From: CAZHAX01 sp964530325
GTDB taxonomy: Bacteria; Chloroflexota; Anaerolineae; B4-G1
DNA length: 64,000 nt
Reading direction: 5' to 3'
Assembly (NCBI GenBank): GCA_964530325.1
Contig: CAZHAX010000001.1
Coordinates: 62,001 to 126,000 of the forward strand
Shown here: positions 55,052 to 63,507 of the stretch, piece by piece
Layout: each line of letters begins with the position of its first letter
How positions within the stretch are numbered: the first letter of the stretch is position 1
Translations under genes and position numbers: made by a program
Notes under the pieces: model-generated
Databases searched by the model: none
What the model was told of the DNA's origin: nothing
The model's input: only the letters and a program-made list of their open reading frames with translations

Positions 55052-56142
55052 CAGTCCCTCCCCTGTTGCAGAGAGCTCTCCAGGAACTGGCTGAGACTGT
55101 TCGTGAAGACCTCGCTGCTGAATCGTTCTGCGTTCTTGCGACAGGCCCGGGGGTCGTATTGCCCCGGATCGAACGTCCGTACGGCCCCCGCCAGCGCCTC
55201 GGCCGTGGGCTCGAGGAAGAAGACGCCGGTCTCACCAGCGATCACCGTATCGAGCACGCCGCCTGCGCCGTAGGCGATGATTGGACGGCCAGCTGCCTGG
55301 GCCTGTACGGGCGCAATGCCGAAATCCTCCTCGCCGGGCACGACGTAGGCCCGGCAGCGGGCGAACAGTTCCGGCAACTCCTCGTCCGCCACCCGGCCCA
55401 GGAAGGTCACGTTTGGGCCTGCGGCGGCTTCGAGGGCCTCGCGGGCCCGGCCCTCTCCAGCCACTACGAGCGGCAGGCCCAGCTGGCTGAAGGCCCGCAC
55501 GGCCAGGTCGATCCGCCGATAAGGCATCAGGCGGGAGACGATCAGGAAGTAGCCCTCTGGGCTGGAAGAGGGCCTGAACCGGGCCGTGTCTACCGGCGGG
55601 TGGATGACTGACGAATCGCGCCTGTAGCAGCGCTCGATGCGCTCCCGCACGGAGTTTGAGATAGCTGCAAAGCGGTCGACGCGCTGCGCTGCCCGGTAGT
55701 CCCACAGCCGAAGCCAGTTGACGAAGGGGCGCAGCAATGCCTGTACCGCCGCCGGCAGCGCCTCGCGGGAGGCGTAGGAGTCGAACTCCCACACGTAGCG
55801 GGTGGGGGTCAGGCAATAGCACACGTGCAGGGCCTCGGCCGCCCGCACCGCGTGGCAGAAGCCGCTCTTGTTGCTGAGCACCAACTCGTAGCCGGAGAGA
55901 TCCAGCCTGGAGAAGGCGAGCGGATAGAGGGGCAGGTAGGGTCTGTGGTGGCGGTAGATGCCGGGCAGGCGGTCCATCCAGGTGCATCGTATATCCCAGG
56001 AGCGGTAGGAGTGCGGCATCCCCTCACGCCAGTACATGGACGTATATACTGGGGCATCCGGGAACATACGGACTAGTGCTTCCAGCACGTCCTCCGCGCC
56101 GCCCATCTGGTTGAGCCAGTCGTGGACCAGAGCTGTTCGCAC
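55051..56142 (-). CDS. Glycosyltransferase family 4 (WbaZ-like)
   Basis: A 363-residue GT-B enzyme. HDWLNQMGGAEDVLEAL at the start and CYCLTPTRYVWEFDSY in the first domain resemble WbaZ-type mannosyl/rhamnosyltransferases. The second domain has LIVSRLMPYRRIDLAVRAF and the donor motif EDFGIAPVQAQA, where the usual second Glu of EX7E is replaced by Gln. The start is a GTG immediately after the rnhB stop codon. The donor is likely a nucleotide hexose. Confidence 0.9.
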   Translation of the reverse strand: MRTALVHDWLNQMGGAEDVLEALVRMFPDAPVYTSMYWREGMPHSYRSWDIRCTWMDRLPGIYRHHRPYLPLYPLAFSRLDLSGYELVLSNKSGFCHAVRAAEALHVCYCLTPTRYVWEFDSYASREALPAAVQALLRPFVNWLRLWDYRAAQRVDRFAAISNSVRERIERCYRRDSSVIHPPVDTARFRPSSSPEGYFLIVSRLMPYRRIDLAVRAFSQLGLPLVVAGEGRAREALEAAAGPNVTFLGRVADEELPELFARCRAYVVPGEEDFGIAPVQAQAAGRPIIAYGAGGVLDTVIAGETGVFFLEPTAEALAGAVRTFDPGQYDPRACRKNAERFSSEVFTNSLSQFLESSLQQGRD

Positions 56143-56655
56143 CTAGTCCTCCCCGAGCATGCGCAGCGGTTGCCAAGTCATGCGGTGGAGAGGCGAGGGC
56201 CCCAGTCGGGCCAGCGCCTCCCTATGCATCGGCGTTCCGTATCCCTTGTGCTGAGCGAAGCCGTATCCTGGGTGCAGGTTCTCCATTGACGCCATGTGCC
56301 GGTCCCGGGTCACCTTCGCCACTATGCTGGCGGCGGCGACGGTCAGGCAACGTAGGTCTGCCTTCGCCAGCGCCCGCTGCGGCAGATCGATGGCCGGAAG
56401 GCGCAGATAGTCGATTAGCAGCGCGTCCGTGCGGCCGTTCATTCGCTCCAGGGCCCGAGCCATAGCCGCTCTCGTGGCCTCGACCACGCCGACCGAGTCN
56501 NNNNNNNNNNNNNNNNNNNNNNNNNNNNNNNNNNNNNNNNNNNNNNNNNNNNNNNNNNNNNNNNNNNNNNNNNNNNNNNNNNNNNNNNNNNNNNNNNNNT
56601 GACCGCACGCCCGGAGGGCCTCCTCTTCCTGCAGATCAGGCTGCAGCCGGGCCAT
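56143..56655 (-). CDS. rnhB: Ribonuclease HII, interrupted by the assembly gap
   Basis: The N-terminus (MARLQPDLQEEEALRACG) and the C-terminal two thirds of RNase HII lie in the same frame on either side of the 100-N gap. The remaining parts show ALLIDYLRLP (second catalytic Asp), AAASIVAKVTRDRHM (third Asp region) and the end LHPGYGFAQHKGYGTPMH. The gap removes the segment with the first catalytic motif (DEAGRG type). From the family length I expect about 70 missing residues, so the true gap is probably over 200 bases. I treat the gene as intact but incompletely sequenced. Its ATG overlaps the end of the upstream GT2 gene by 20 bases. Confidence 0.88.
   Translation of the reverse strand: MARLQPDLQEEEALRACGXXXXXXXXXXXXXXXXXXXXXXXXXXXXXXXXXXDSVGVVEATRAAMARALERMNGRTDALLIDYLRLPAIDLPQRALAKADLRCLTVAAASIVAKVTRDRHMASMENLHPGYGFAQHKGYGTPMHREALARLGPSPLHRMTWQPLRMLGED
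56500..56599. other. Assembly gap of 100 N
   Basis: Exactly 100 undetermined bases, the usual placeholder for a gap of unknown size, inside rnhB. Confidence 0.99.
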
Positions 56656-57412
56656 CGCCCTCGCCTCCTCCTGTCTTGCCTTCTCGGTCGTACAGGCCGG
56701 CCCGGCTGTTGCGGCGTATCTGGAGGACCTCACGCAGCATCGTCCACGAGTCCCGAAGAGGGCTGACCCGGCTGTGCGTGCCGTAGTACCAGTTCACCGG
56801 TACCTCGACGATTGTGTAGCCGCGGCGGGCGGCGATGTGCAGGAGCTCCACGTCGAATGCCCAGCCGTCGATTGTCTGGGCAGCGAACAGGTCTTGCGCG
56901 ACCTCACGGCGGAAGCACTTGAAGCCGCACTGCGTATCCTGGATGCCGGGAACGGCGAGCAGTCGCACCAACAGATTGAAGACCCTGCCCATGAGGTGGC
57001 GGTACCAGGGCTCGTTATAGCGGACAGCCCCGGGCACCTCACGCGAGGCGATGGCCACGTCGTAAGCGGCCAAGGCTGGAGGCAGGAACTTGTTGACTTC
57101 CTGGATAGGCATGGCCAGATCGGCGTCGCAGATGAAGAGGTAGTCACCCTGCCCGGCCGGTATGCCCTTGCGCACCGCCGCGCCCTTGCCCCGCACCGGC
57201 TGGTACAGCAAGGAGACGATCGGGTGGTTGGCTGCAGTAGCCCGAACGACGTCCGCCGTCTTGTCCGTACTGGCGTTGTCCACCACCAGCACCTCGACGC
57301 CGTAGGACTGGGATTCGGCGAAGTCGAGGACCCGCGGCATCGTTTGCGGCAGGCGGCGCTCCTCGTTGTAGGCAGGGATGATAATCGTCAGCAGGGGTCT
57401 CTCGCGGTCGAT
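56636..57412 (-). CDS. Dolichyl-phosphate beta-glucosyltransferase-like GT2, non-ATG start
   Basis: A GT2 enzyme of the ALG5/DPM1 class: VVDNASTDKTADVV, GKGAAVRKGIPAG, CDADLAMPIQEV and QCGFKCFRRE. The first ATG (57340) would cut off the first strand of the fold, but the frame continues upstream with LLTIIIPAYNEERRLPQT, which any GT2 needs. No ATG, GTG or TTG exists in that part. The best candidate is an ATC at 57412, six bases after AAGGGG; a CTG at 57430 is another. Alternatively a sequencing error hides the true start. The gene lies between another GT2 gene and rnhB in the exopolysaccharide operon. Confidence 0.85.
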   Translation of the reverse strand: MDRERPLLTIIIPAYNEERRLPQTMPRVLDFAESQSYGVEVLVVDNASTDKTADVVRATAANHPIVSLLYQPVRGKGAAVRKGIPAGQGDYLFICDADLAMPIQEVNKFLPPALAAYDVAIASREVPGAVRYNEPWYRHLMGRVFNLLVRLLAVPGIQDTQCGFKCFRREVAQDLFAAQTIDGWAFDVELLHIAARRGYTIVEVPVNWYYGTHSRVSPLRDSWTMLREVLQIRRNSRAGLYDREGKTGGGEGDGPAAA

Positions 57413-57457
57413 GGCTAGCCCCTTTCGCAGGGAAGTCCGAGCAGCATGATACCTGCT

Positions 57458-58432
57458 TCAGCCGCTTTCGTCAACGGCGCACAGCAGCCGATCCAGGTAG
57501 GCTCTGTCGACAACTCGACTGCGCTGTACGGGCCTGCGCTTGCGCAGCATCCTTGGAATGCCGAGCAGCCCCGCCAACTGGCCGCGCAGCCTCGCTCGCG
57601 CTTCCCTCCCCCTCCAGGCCCGCAGGGCCTCGGCCGCTATGCGCAGCTGCGCTCTGAGGATCGACTTCCAGTGCGACCGCCACAGGTCGCCCGGGTAGTC
57701 CTTCGCGAGCAGGTAGATGAAATTGCGCCCGTCGTGAAAGCTGGCGATCGGGCCGCCGCCGGTGGCGCTCAACTTGTGATAGACGACCGCGCGCGGAGCA
57801 TAGATGCAGCGGTAGCCGGCCAGCTGGGCGCGCCAGGCGAGATCCAGGTCCTCGCAGGAGAAGAAGAAGTCCCCATCGAGTAGGTCGGTCTCCTCCAACA
57901 TCGCGCGTCGATAGGCTGCGCTGCCGCCGCAGGCGCTGAACACGTACTCCTCCTGGTCGTACTGCCCCTCGTCGATCTCCCACACGCCCCGGTTGCGAGG
58001 GATGCCGTCGACACAGTAGAGATCGCCCGCCGTGTGGAACGTGTCGCGGCGGTCGAAGAGCAGCATCTTGGAGGCGACGAGCCCCGCCTCAGGGTGACGG
58101 GCGAAGGCGGCGACGACCTCCTCGAGCCAGCGGAGATCCGCCTCAGTATCGTTGTTGAGCAGGGCCACGATCTCGCCTTTGGCGGCCTCGATCCCCGCGT
58201 TGCAGGCGCCGGCAAAGCCTCTGTTCTCCTCCAGCGGCAGCGGGCGGACTTCCTGGTAGTCGCGCTCGAGGAGCTCCAGCGAGGAATCGCTGGATGCGTT
58301 GTCCACGACAATGATCTCGACCTGCGGATAGGTCTGGCAGCGCAGGCTATCCAGGCAGACGGGCAGGTGAGCGGCGCCATTCCAGTTGGGAATGACTACG
58401 GTCACAAGGGGAGGCTGAGTCTCGCTCTGCAT
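57458..58432 (-). CDS. Glycosyltransferase family 2 (rhamnosyltransferase-like)
   Basis: A 324-residue GT2 enzyme: VTVVIPNWNGAAHL, VVDNASSDSSLELL, ALLNNDTEADL, then SACGGSAAYRR and FFFSCEDLDLAWRAQLAGY, the pattern of the WcaA/rhamnosyltransferase branch. The C-terminal 80 residues are basic and amphipathic and could touch the membrane. It follows rmlD by three bases and probably transfers rhamnose or a related deoxysugar to the polymer; this is context inference. Confidence 0.9.
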   Translation of the reverse strand: MQSETQPPLVTVVIPNWNGAAHLPVCLDSLRCQTYPQVEIIVVDNASSDSSLELLERDYQEVRPLPLEENRGFAGACNAGIEAAKGEIVALLNNDTEADLRWLEEVVAAFARHPEAGLVASKMLLFDRRDTFHTAGDLYCVDGIPRNRGVWEIDEGQYDQEEYVFSACGGSAAYRRAMLEETDLLDGDFFFSCEDLDLAWRAQLAGYRCIYAPRAVVYHKLSATGGGPIASFHDGRNFIYLLAKDYPGDLWRSHWKSILRAQLRIAAEALRAWRGREARARLRGQLAGLLGIPRMLRKRRPVQRSRVVDRAYLDRLLCAVDESG

Positions 58433-58435
58433 CGT

Positions 58436-59272
58436 TCAGACTCCCGACTGGATGAACTCGGCCAGTGCCTCCTGCCAGGGGCGGAGAACGATTCCCAGGG
58501 CGGCTGCGGCGGTGTTCGCCAAGGGAGCAAAGGGCGGGGGTGTCGAGTCGCGCCTGTACTCGGCTAGACTGATGGGCCTGACCGCCACGCCGCCCCGTCC
58601 GCCCAGGCGGAGTGCCTCTCGGGCGAACTCGAACCGGGAGCAGTATCCGGCGTTGGTCAGGTGATAGGTGCCGTAGGCATCCGTCGCCATCAGGTCGCCC
58701 ATCGCTTCCGCTAGGTCCGGCGCGTAGGTGGGGTTGCTGACCTCGTCGCTCACCACCTGCAGGCTATCCCTCTCCTCTGCCAGCGCCAGAATGCGGTGCG
58801 GGAAGTTGCCGCCCCGTGGAGCGTACAGCCAGGCGGTGCGGACGATGTAGCAGCGATCAACCAAGTCGCGGGCATAGGCCTCGCCAGCCGCCTTCGATCT
58901 GCCGTAGGGGTTGATGGGGTGGACTTCGTCTGTTTCCTCGTACGGCTCGCTCGCCCGACCGTTGAACACCTCGTTCGTGCTGACGTAGAGCAGGGCGGCC
59001 TCGGTTGCGGTGCAGGCCAGGGCGACGTTCCGCGTTCCCTCGGCGTTGATGAGGTGGGCCCGGTCCGGATCTCGGGCACAGCCGTCGACGTCTGTCCAGG
59101 CGGCGGCGTGGATCACGGCATCCGGTGCGAAGCCAGTGATGGCCGCGCTGGTCGCTTCCCGGTCGCTGACGTCTACCTCCGGGAGGTCGCAGCCGCCCAA
59201 CTCGTGGGCACCCAAGGCCGCCCGCAGGGCCCTGCCCAGCTGTCCCTTGTCGCCGGTGATGAAGATGCGCAT
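58436..59272 (-). CDS. rmlD: dTDP-4-dehydrorhamnose reductase
   Basis: A 278-residue RmlD/RfbD protein: FITGDKGQLGRALR at the N-terminus, HAAAWTDVDGCARDPDRA, LLYVSTNEVFNG, NPYGRSKAAGEAY with catalytic Tyr and Lys, RTAWLYAPRGGNF. It reduces dTDP-4-keto-L-rhamnose. The ATG at 59272 is used; the frame opens upstream to 59476, but that stretch contains the promoter. It leads the exopolysaccharide operon. rmlA is at the far end, while rmlB and rmlC are missing from the window. Confidence 0.93.
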   Translation of the reverse strand: MRIFITGDKGQLGRALRAALGAHELGGCDLPEVDVSDREATSAAITGFAPDAVIHAAAWTDVDGCARDPDRAHLINAEGTRNVALACTATEAALLYVSTNEVFNGRASEPYEETDEVHPINPYGRSKAAGEAYARDLVDRCYIVRTAWLYAPRGGNFPHRILALAEERDSLQVVSDEVSNPTYAPDLAEAMGDLMATDAYGTYHLTNAGYCSRFEFAREALRLGGRGGVAVRPISLAEYRRDSTPPPFAPLANTAAAALGIVLRPWQEALAEFIQSGV

Positions 59273-59323
59273 TGTACGTAGGAGAGCCTGTCCGCGGAGA
59301 CGACGAGCCCACCGCGGGGAGGC

Positions 59324-59352
59324 ATTGTACAGCAAGGGGGAGTAAAGCGCAA
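59324..59352 (-). promoter_or_regulatory. Promoter of the exopolysaccharide operon
   Basis: Minus strand: TTGCGC (59352-59347), 17-base spacer, TACAAT (59329-59324). The start near 59317 leaves a leader of about 45 bases before rmlD. Confidence 0.65.
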
Positions 59353-59399
59353 CGAAACGGAGGTCGGCCCGCCCGTCCACTAGCGTGCCGCAGTGGATA

Positions 59400-59408
59400 T
59401 GGTATAAT
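59400..59408 (+). promoter_or_regulatory. Extended -10 promoter of the LysM lipoprotein gene
   Basis: TGGTATAAT (59400-59408): TATAAT with the TG of an extended -10. No -35 box is visible. The start near 59415 leaves about 85 bases before the ATG. It diverges from the rmlD promoter. Confidence 0.5.
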
Positions 59409-59500
59409 CCTGCCCTGATGTTCGGGCCGCGGCGGCGGCGCGGTTGGCCAGAGCCGAGCTGCGAAACTGCCGACATGGCCCGTAGAGCCCCAGACAGAGC

Positions 59501-60526
59501 ATGTACCAGCGATTTTCGCGCCGAGCCAAGCGTCGCCCCGTCAGTCCAACTGCCGTCGTTGTCCTCCTATCGCTGGTGCTCTTGGCCGCGCTCGCCTGCG
59601 CTGATCTGCTGGAACCAAAGACAGATGGAGACGTCTCGAATGGGGCGATACCAACCTGGACAGGCTTGCCCTCGACGGATGCCGATCCCTCCTCGTGGAG
59701 CCCATTGGGCACGCCGGCCCCCGCCGCGTCGCCAACCCCTATCGTGCACATCGTGCAACCTGGCGAGACGCTGGTCAGCATCGCCCTCGACTACGAGGTC
59801 GATGTCGAGCTGCTCCAGTGGGTAAACGGGATCGATGACCCGCGGCTTCTGCGAGCGGGGCAGCAACTAGTCATTCCGACAGGCGACGAGGTGATCGCAA
59901 CGCCCTCACCGCTGCTCCTGCCCACGCCCACGCCGGTGGCTGCCGGCGTTCGCGGCGAGAGGTGCTACCAGACGCCGGTTGGCAGCCTGCAGTGCCTGGG
60001 TGAGATAGTGAACACGAGTGTCCTCACGATCACGAACGTACACGTCACCGTGGCCCTGGTAGACGGGACAGGGGCGACCCTGCTGGAGGCGGATGCCCAG
60101 TCCGCCGCCGACCTGGTCCCCCCCGCCGGTCGCTCGCCCTTCCGGCTTCTCTTCACCCGCCCTCCCGAGGGGTGGGCCGACGTGTTGGTCACGGTCGCCC
60201 GGGCCGAGGTGGCAGGGCTGCTGCCGCCGAACTACGTCCCGGTCGAGGTCATCGAGACGGAGGCCGAGCAGGGCGACCTGCACTACCAGGTCAGTGGCGT
60301 CGTAGAGAATGCCAGCCCGGAGCTCACGGCGCAGAGAGTGAGCGTGATCGTCACCGCCTACGACGGAGAAGGATACGTCATTGCCGTGCGCCAGGTCGAT
60401 GTCGAGGTTGAGGAAGGCCTGGCGCCGGGCGAGGTGGCGGAGTTCGCCATCCTTGTAGGCTACCACGACGGCCCGCCGGTCCAATACAGCGTGGCAGCGC
60501 AGGGACGCGCCGCGATGGAGCCCTAG
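59501..60526 (+). CDS. LysM-domain lipoprotein
   Basis: A 341-residue exported protein. A basic N-terminus and hydrophobic core end in LAALAC (lipidation at the Cys, about residue 33), the same lipobox as in the protease at 7066. A Pro/Ser/Thr linker leads to one LysM domain (about 82-127; VQPGETLVSIALDYEV, RAGQQLVIP), which binds peptidoglycan-type glycans. A second Pro/Thr linker (PLLLPTPTPV) and a C-terminal beta-rich region (about 150-341) with two immunoglobulin-like FxxG segments follow. It probably sits on the outer face of the membrane. The ATG lacks a good ribosome site. Confidence 0.88.
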   Translation: MYQRFSRRAKRRPVSPTAVVVLLSLVLLAALACADLLEPKTDGDVSNGAIPTWTGLPSTDADPSSWSPLGTPAPAASPTPIVHIVQPGETLVSIALDYEVDVELLQWVNGIDDPRLLRAGQQLVIPTGDEVIATPSPLLLPTPTPVAAGVRGERCYQTPVGSLQCLGEIVNTSVLTITNVHVTVALVDGTGATLLEADAQSAADLVPPAGRSPFRLLFTRPPEGWADVLVTVARAEVAGLLPPNYVPVEVIETEAEQGDLHYQVSGVVENASPELTAQRVSVIVTAYDGEGYVIAVRQVDVEVEEGLAPGEVAEFAILVGYHDGPPVQYSVAAQGRAAMEP

Positions 60527-60528
60527 CC

Positions 60529-61164
60529 GTGCTCAACCGATGGCTGCGCCGGCTGGCCAGGCTCCTTACGCGCCTGGTAACACGTCTTGACTGCACCGGT
60601 CTCGAGCTGATCCCGGCCTCGCCGCCCTATATCGTCGTGACCAACCACCTGTCGGTCTTCGACGCGCTGGTGCTGGCGGCGATCTTCCCGGATGTAGTGC
60701 GGCCCTTTGCTGCCGCGAAGCACCGGCGCAACCCAATCTTCCGGCCGATCCTGGAGATAGCAGGCGTCGTCTGGGTGCGGCGCGGCGAAGTGGACCGCGG
60801 TGCGCTACGCCGGGCCTTGGAGGTGCTGGCGCGGGGCGAGGGGCTGGGAGTCGCGCCGGAGGGGACGCGTGCCCGCGGGGAGTACGTCCTGCAAAGGGCG
60901 AAGGCAGGTGTCGCCTACCTGGCCACGCGGGCGAAAGTGCCCATCGTGCCGGTGGCTGTCTGGGGTGTTGAGCTGATCAAGCGCAATCTTCCCAGCCTAC
61001 GCCGCTCGGCCGTCTCCGTAAGGATCGGTCAGCCGATACTGCTTCCTCAGAGCGGTCGGGTGGAGCGGCCCAAGCTGGACGAATACACCGATCTGATAAT
61101 GCAGCGCATAGCGGGGCTTCTGCCGAAGTCATATCGGGGCGCGTATGCCCCGGCGCCAGGGTAG
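60529..61164 (+). CDS. plsC: 1-acyl-sn-glycerol-3-phosphate acyltransferase (PlsC type)
   Basis: A 211-residue acyltransferase with the catalytic NHLSVFDAL (H-x4-D), the substrate motif PEGTRARGEY and PIVPVAVWG, all in the usual order. It acylates lysophosphatidic acid in membrane lipid synthesis. The GTG start lies two bases after the stop codon of the LysM gene, so translation is probably coupled. There is no clear membrane helix beyond the amphipathic N-terminus. Confidence 0.92.
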   Translation: MLNRWLRRLARLLTRLVTRLDCTGLELIPASPPYIVVTNHLSVFDALVLAAIFPDVVRPFAAAKHRRNPIFRPILEIAGVVWVRRGEVDRGALRRALEVLARGEGLGVAPEGTRARGEYVLQRAKAGVAYLATRAKVPIVPVAVWGVELIKRNLPSLRRSAVSVRIGQPILLPQSGRVERPKLDEYTDLIMQRIAGLLPKSYRGAYAPAPG

Positions 61165-61187
61165 CACCGACAACTGGAGGGTTCGAC

Positions 61188-63503
61188 ATGCGCATCCTGG
61201 TCGTTGGGTCAGGGGGTCGGGAACACGCGTTGTGCTGGAAGCTGGCTGGCTCGCCGCTGGTGAGCCAGGTCTTTGCCGCCCCGGGTAACGGAGGTACGGC
61301 GGCGATTGCCCGGAACCTCGCGGTCTCGAGCTCCGACGTCGAGGGATTGGTCAAGCTTGCCCGCCGCGAGCGGATCGACCTGGCCGTGATCGGGCCGGAA
61401 GCCCCTCTAGTGTTGGGTGTCGTTGACGCGCTGAACGATGCGGGCGTCCGTGCCTTCGGGCCATCCGCGGCTGCGGCCCGGCTGGAGGGCTCCAAAGCTT
61501 TCGCCAAGCGCTTCATGATTGAAGAGGGCATCCCGACGGCAGTGGGTCCGATCTTCTCGGACTACGAGGCCGCCCTGGCCTACCTGCGCCTGCAGCAGAT
61601 GCCGATAGTGGTGAAGGCGAGCGGGCTGGCGGCGGGCAAGGGAGTGGCGGTCTGCCAGACGATGGGCGACGCCGAAGAAGCGCTCCGGAAGACGATGGTC
61701 GAGCGAGTCTTCGGAGATGCGGGCGATCTGACCCTGATCGAGGACTGTCTGCAGGGCGAGGAGGTGTCGCTGCTGGCCTTCAGCGACGGCCGGACTGTAG
61801 TGCCCCTGATGCCGGCGCGCGACTACAAGCGAGTGGGAGATGGCGACGAAGGCCCCAACACAGGCGGGATGGGCTGCTATGCTCCATCGCCGTACCTGCC
61901 GGAGGCGGTAGTCGAGGAGGCGGTGGCCCGCGTGCTCCAGCCGGCTATCGACGGGATGAATCGCCGTGGCACTCCCTACGTCGGCGTCCTCTACGCCGGG
62001 CTGATGCTCACCGATGCGGGCTTCCGAGTCCTGGAGTTCAACTGCCGCTTCGGCGACCCCGAGACGCAGGTGCTTCTGCCTCTGCTGGAGACCGATCTGG
62101 TGGAGATCGTCACTGCCTGCCTGGAGGGAAGGCTGGACCGGCTTGACGTGCGCTGGAAGCAGGCCTACACGACGACCGTCGTCATGGCCTCCGGCGGGTA
62201 CCCTGGCGAATACAGCAAGGGCCAGGAGATCTCTGGGGTGAAGGAGGCGGAAGCGCTGCCCGACACCGCCGTCTTTCAGGCCGGCACGAAGCTCGAGGAC
62301 GACAAGCTGGTGACGGCCGGCGGGCGCGTGCTGGCGGTGACCTCGGTCGGCCAGAGCCTGGACGAGGCGCGGAAGCGTGCCTACGAGGGGATTGACGAGA
62401 TCTCCTTCGAGGGGGCGCAGTACAGGACCGACATCGGTGCCGGCGTGCAGAAGATGCTCGATGAGCAGAAGGCGGCAGCGCAGGGCAGCGCCTATGCCGC
62501 GGCCGGCGTGGATATCGATGCTAAGATGCGCATCTTCGAGCGCATGAAGGCGGCCGTCGAGAGCAGCTATACCCCCGGCGTGCTCGGCGGCATCGGGCCG
62601 TTTGGGGGGCTCTACTCCCTCGAGCACCTGGCGGACGCGCGCGACCTCGTGCTCGTCTGCTCCACAGACGGAGTGGGCACCAAGACGATGATCGCCGCTG
62701 CGATGGGACGCTACGACACCGTCGGTCACGATATCGTCAACCACTGCGTGAACGACGTACTCGTTCAGGGGGCCCGCCCGCTCTTCTTCCTGGACTACGT
62801 CGCCGCCGGCAAGCTGGAGCCTGAGCTGGTTCTGGGTATCGTCACCAGCTGTGCTCAGGCCTGCCAGGCCGTGGGCTGCGCGCTCATCGGCGGTGAGACG
62901 GCGGAGATGCCCGGTGTCTACCATCCGGGCGCCTTCGACCTGGTAGGTACCCTCATCGGTTGGGTGGAACGCCGAGCGATCGTTGACGGCACAGCCATCA
63001 GGGCTGGAGATGTCTGCCTGGGGCTGCCCTCCTCGGGACTGCACACGAACGGCTATTCGCTGGCCCGCAAGGTGTTCGCCGGCGTGGGCTGGGAGACGGA
63101 GATGCCCGAGCTGGGGCAGTCGATCGGTGAGGCGCTGCTGGCTCCGCACCGGGCCTACCTGAAGGAGTTCGAGGCGCTGGTGAGCGCCGGGGTGGAAGTG
63201 AAGGCAATGTCCCATATCACCGGAGGTGGCTTTGGGGACAACATTCCCCGCGTTCTGCCTGATGGAATCGGTGCCCGTCTCGACCGCGCCTCCTGGGAGG
63301 TGCCTCCCGTCTTCCGCCTGATCCAGAGCCGGGGGATGGTGGATGAGATGGAGATGTACCACGTGTTCAATATGGGGATCGGCATGGTTGTCATCGTCGG
63401 CAGGGACGACGTGGACAAGGCGATTGAAGCGCTCCCCGGCGGGGCAGTTGTCGTGGGGGAGACGGTCAAGTGGGATGGCCGCGGGCCGCGCGTCGAACTG
63501 TAG
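61188..63503 (+). CDS. purD-purM: PurD-PurM fusion: GAR synthetase and AIR synthetase
   Basis: One 771-residue protein. Residues 1 to about 425 are phosphoribosylamine-glycine ligase (GSGGREHALCWKL, GPEAPLVLG, VKASGLAAGKGVAVC, GPNTGGMGCYAP, EFNCRFGDPETQ). From about 432 the sequence is phosphoribosylformylglycinamidine cyclo-ligase (SYTPGVLGGIGPFGG, STDGVGTK, HDIVNHCVNDVLVQGA, GGETAEMPG, SGLHTNGYSLAR, HITGGGFGDNIPR). All conserved blocks of both are present, so both should be active. These are steps 2 and 5 of purine synthesis. The fused order resembles the first two domains of the eukaryotic GARS-AIRS-GART enzyme; most bacteria keep the genes separate. Confidence 0.95.
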   Translation: MRILVVGSGGREHALCWKLAGSPLVSQVFAAPGNGGTAAIARNLAVSSSDVEGLVKLARRERIDLAVIGPEAPLVLGVVDALNDAGVRAFGPSAAAARLEGSKAFAKRFMIEEGIPTAVGPIFSDYEAALAYLRLQQMPIVVKASGLAAGKGVAVCQTMGDAEEALRKTMVERVFGDAGDLTLIEDCLQGEEVSLLAFSDGRTVVPLMPARDYKRVGDGDEGPNTGGMGCYAPSPYLPEAVVEEAVARVLQPAIDGMNRRGTPYVGVLYAGLMLTDAGFRVLEFNCRFGDPETQVLLPLLETDLVEIVTACLEGRLDRLDVRWKQAYTTTVVMASGGYPGEYSKGQEISGVKEAEALPDTAVFQAGTKLEDDKLVTAGGRVLAVTSVGQSLDEARKRAYEGIDEISFEGAQYRTDIGAGVQKMLDEQKAAAQGSAYAAAGVDIDAKMRIFERMKAAVESSYTPGVLGGIGPFGGLYSLEHLADARDLVLVCSTDGVGTKTMIAAAMGRYDTVGHDIVNHCVNDVLVQGARPLFFLDYVAAGKLEPELVLGIVTSCAQACQAVGCALIGGETAEMPGVYHPGAFDLVGTLIGWVERRAIVDGTAIRAGDVCLGLPSSGLHTNGYSLARKVFAGVGWETEMPELGQSIGEALLAPHRAYLKEFEALVSAGVEVKAMSHITGGGFGDNIPRVLPDGIGARLDRASWEVPPVFRLIQSRGMVDEMEMYHVFNMGIGMVVIVGRDDVDKAIEALPGGAVVVGETVKWDGRGPRVEL

Positions 63504-63507
63504 AAGT

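Noticed and set aside
56143..56655. rnhB as a pseudogene
   Set aside because: The missing catalytic segment coincides exactly with the N gap, and both flanks are intact and in frame.
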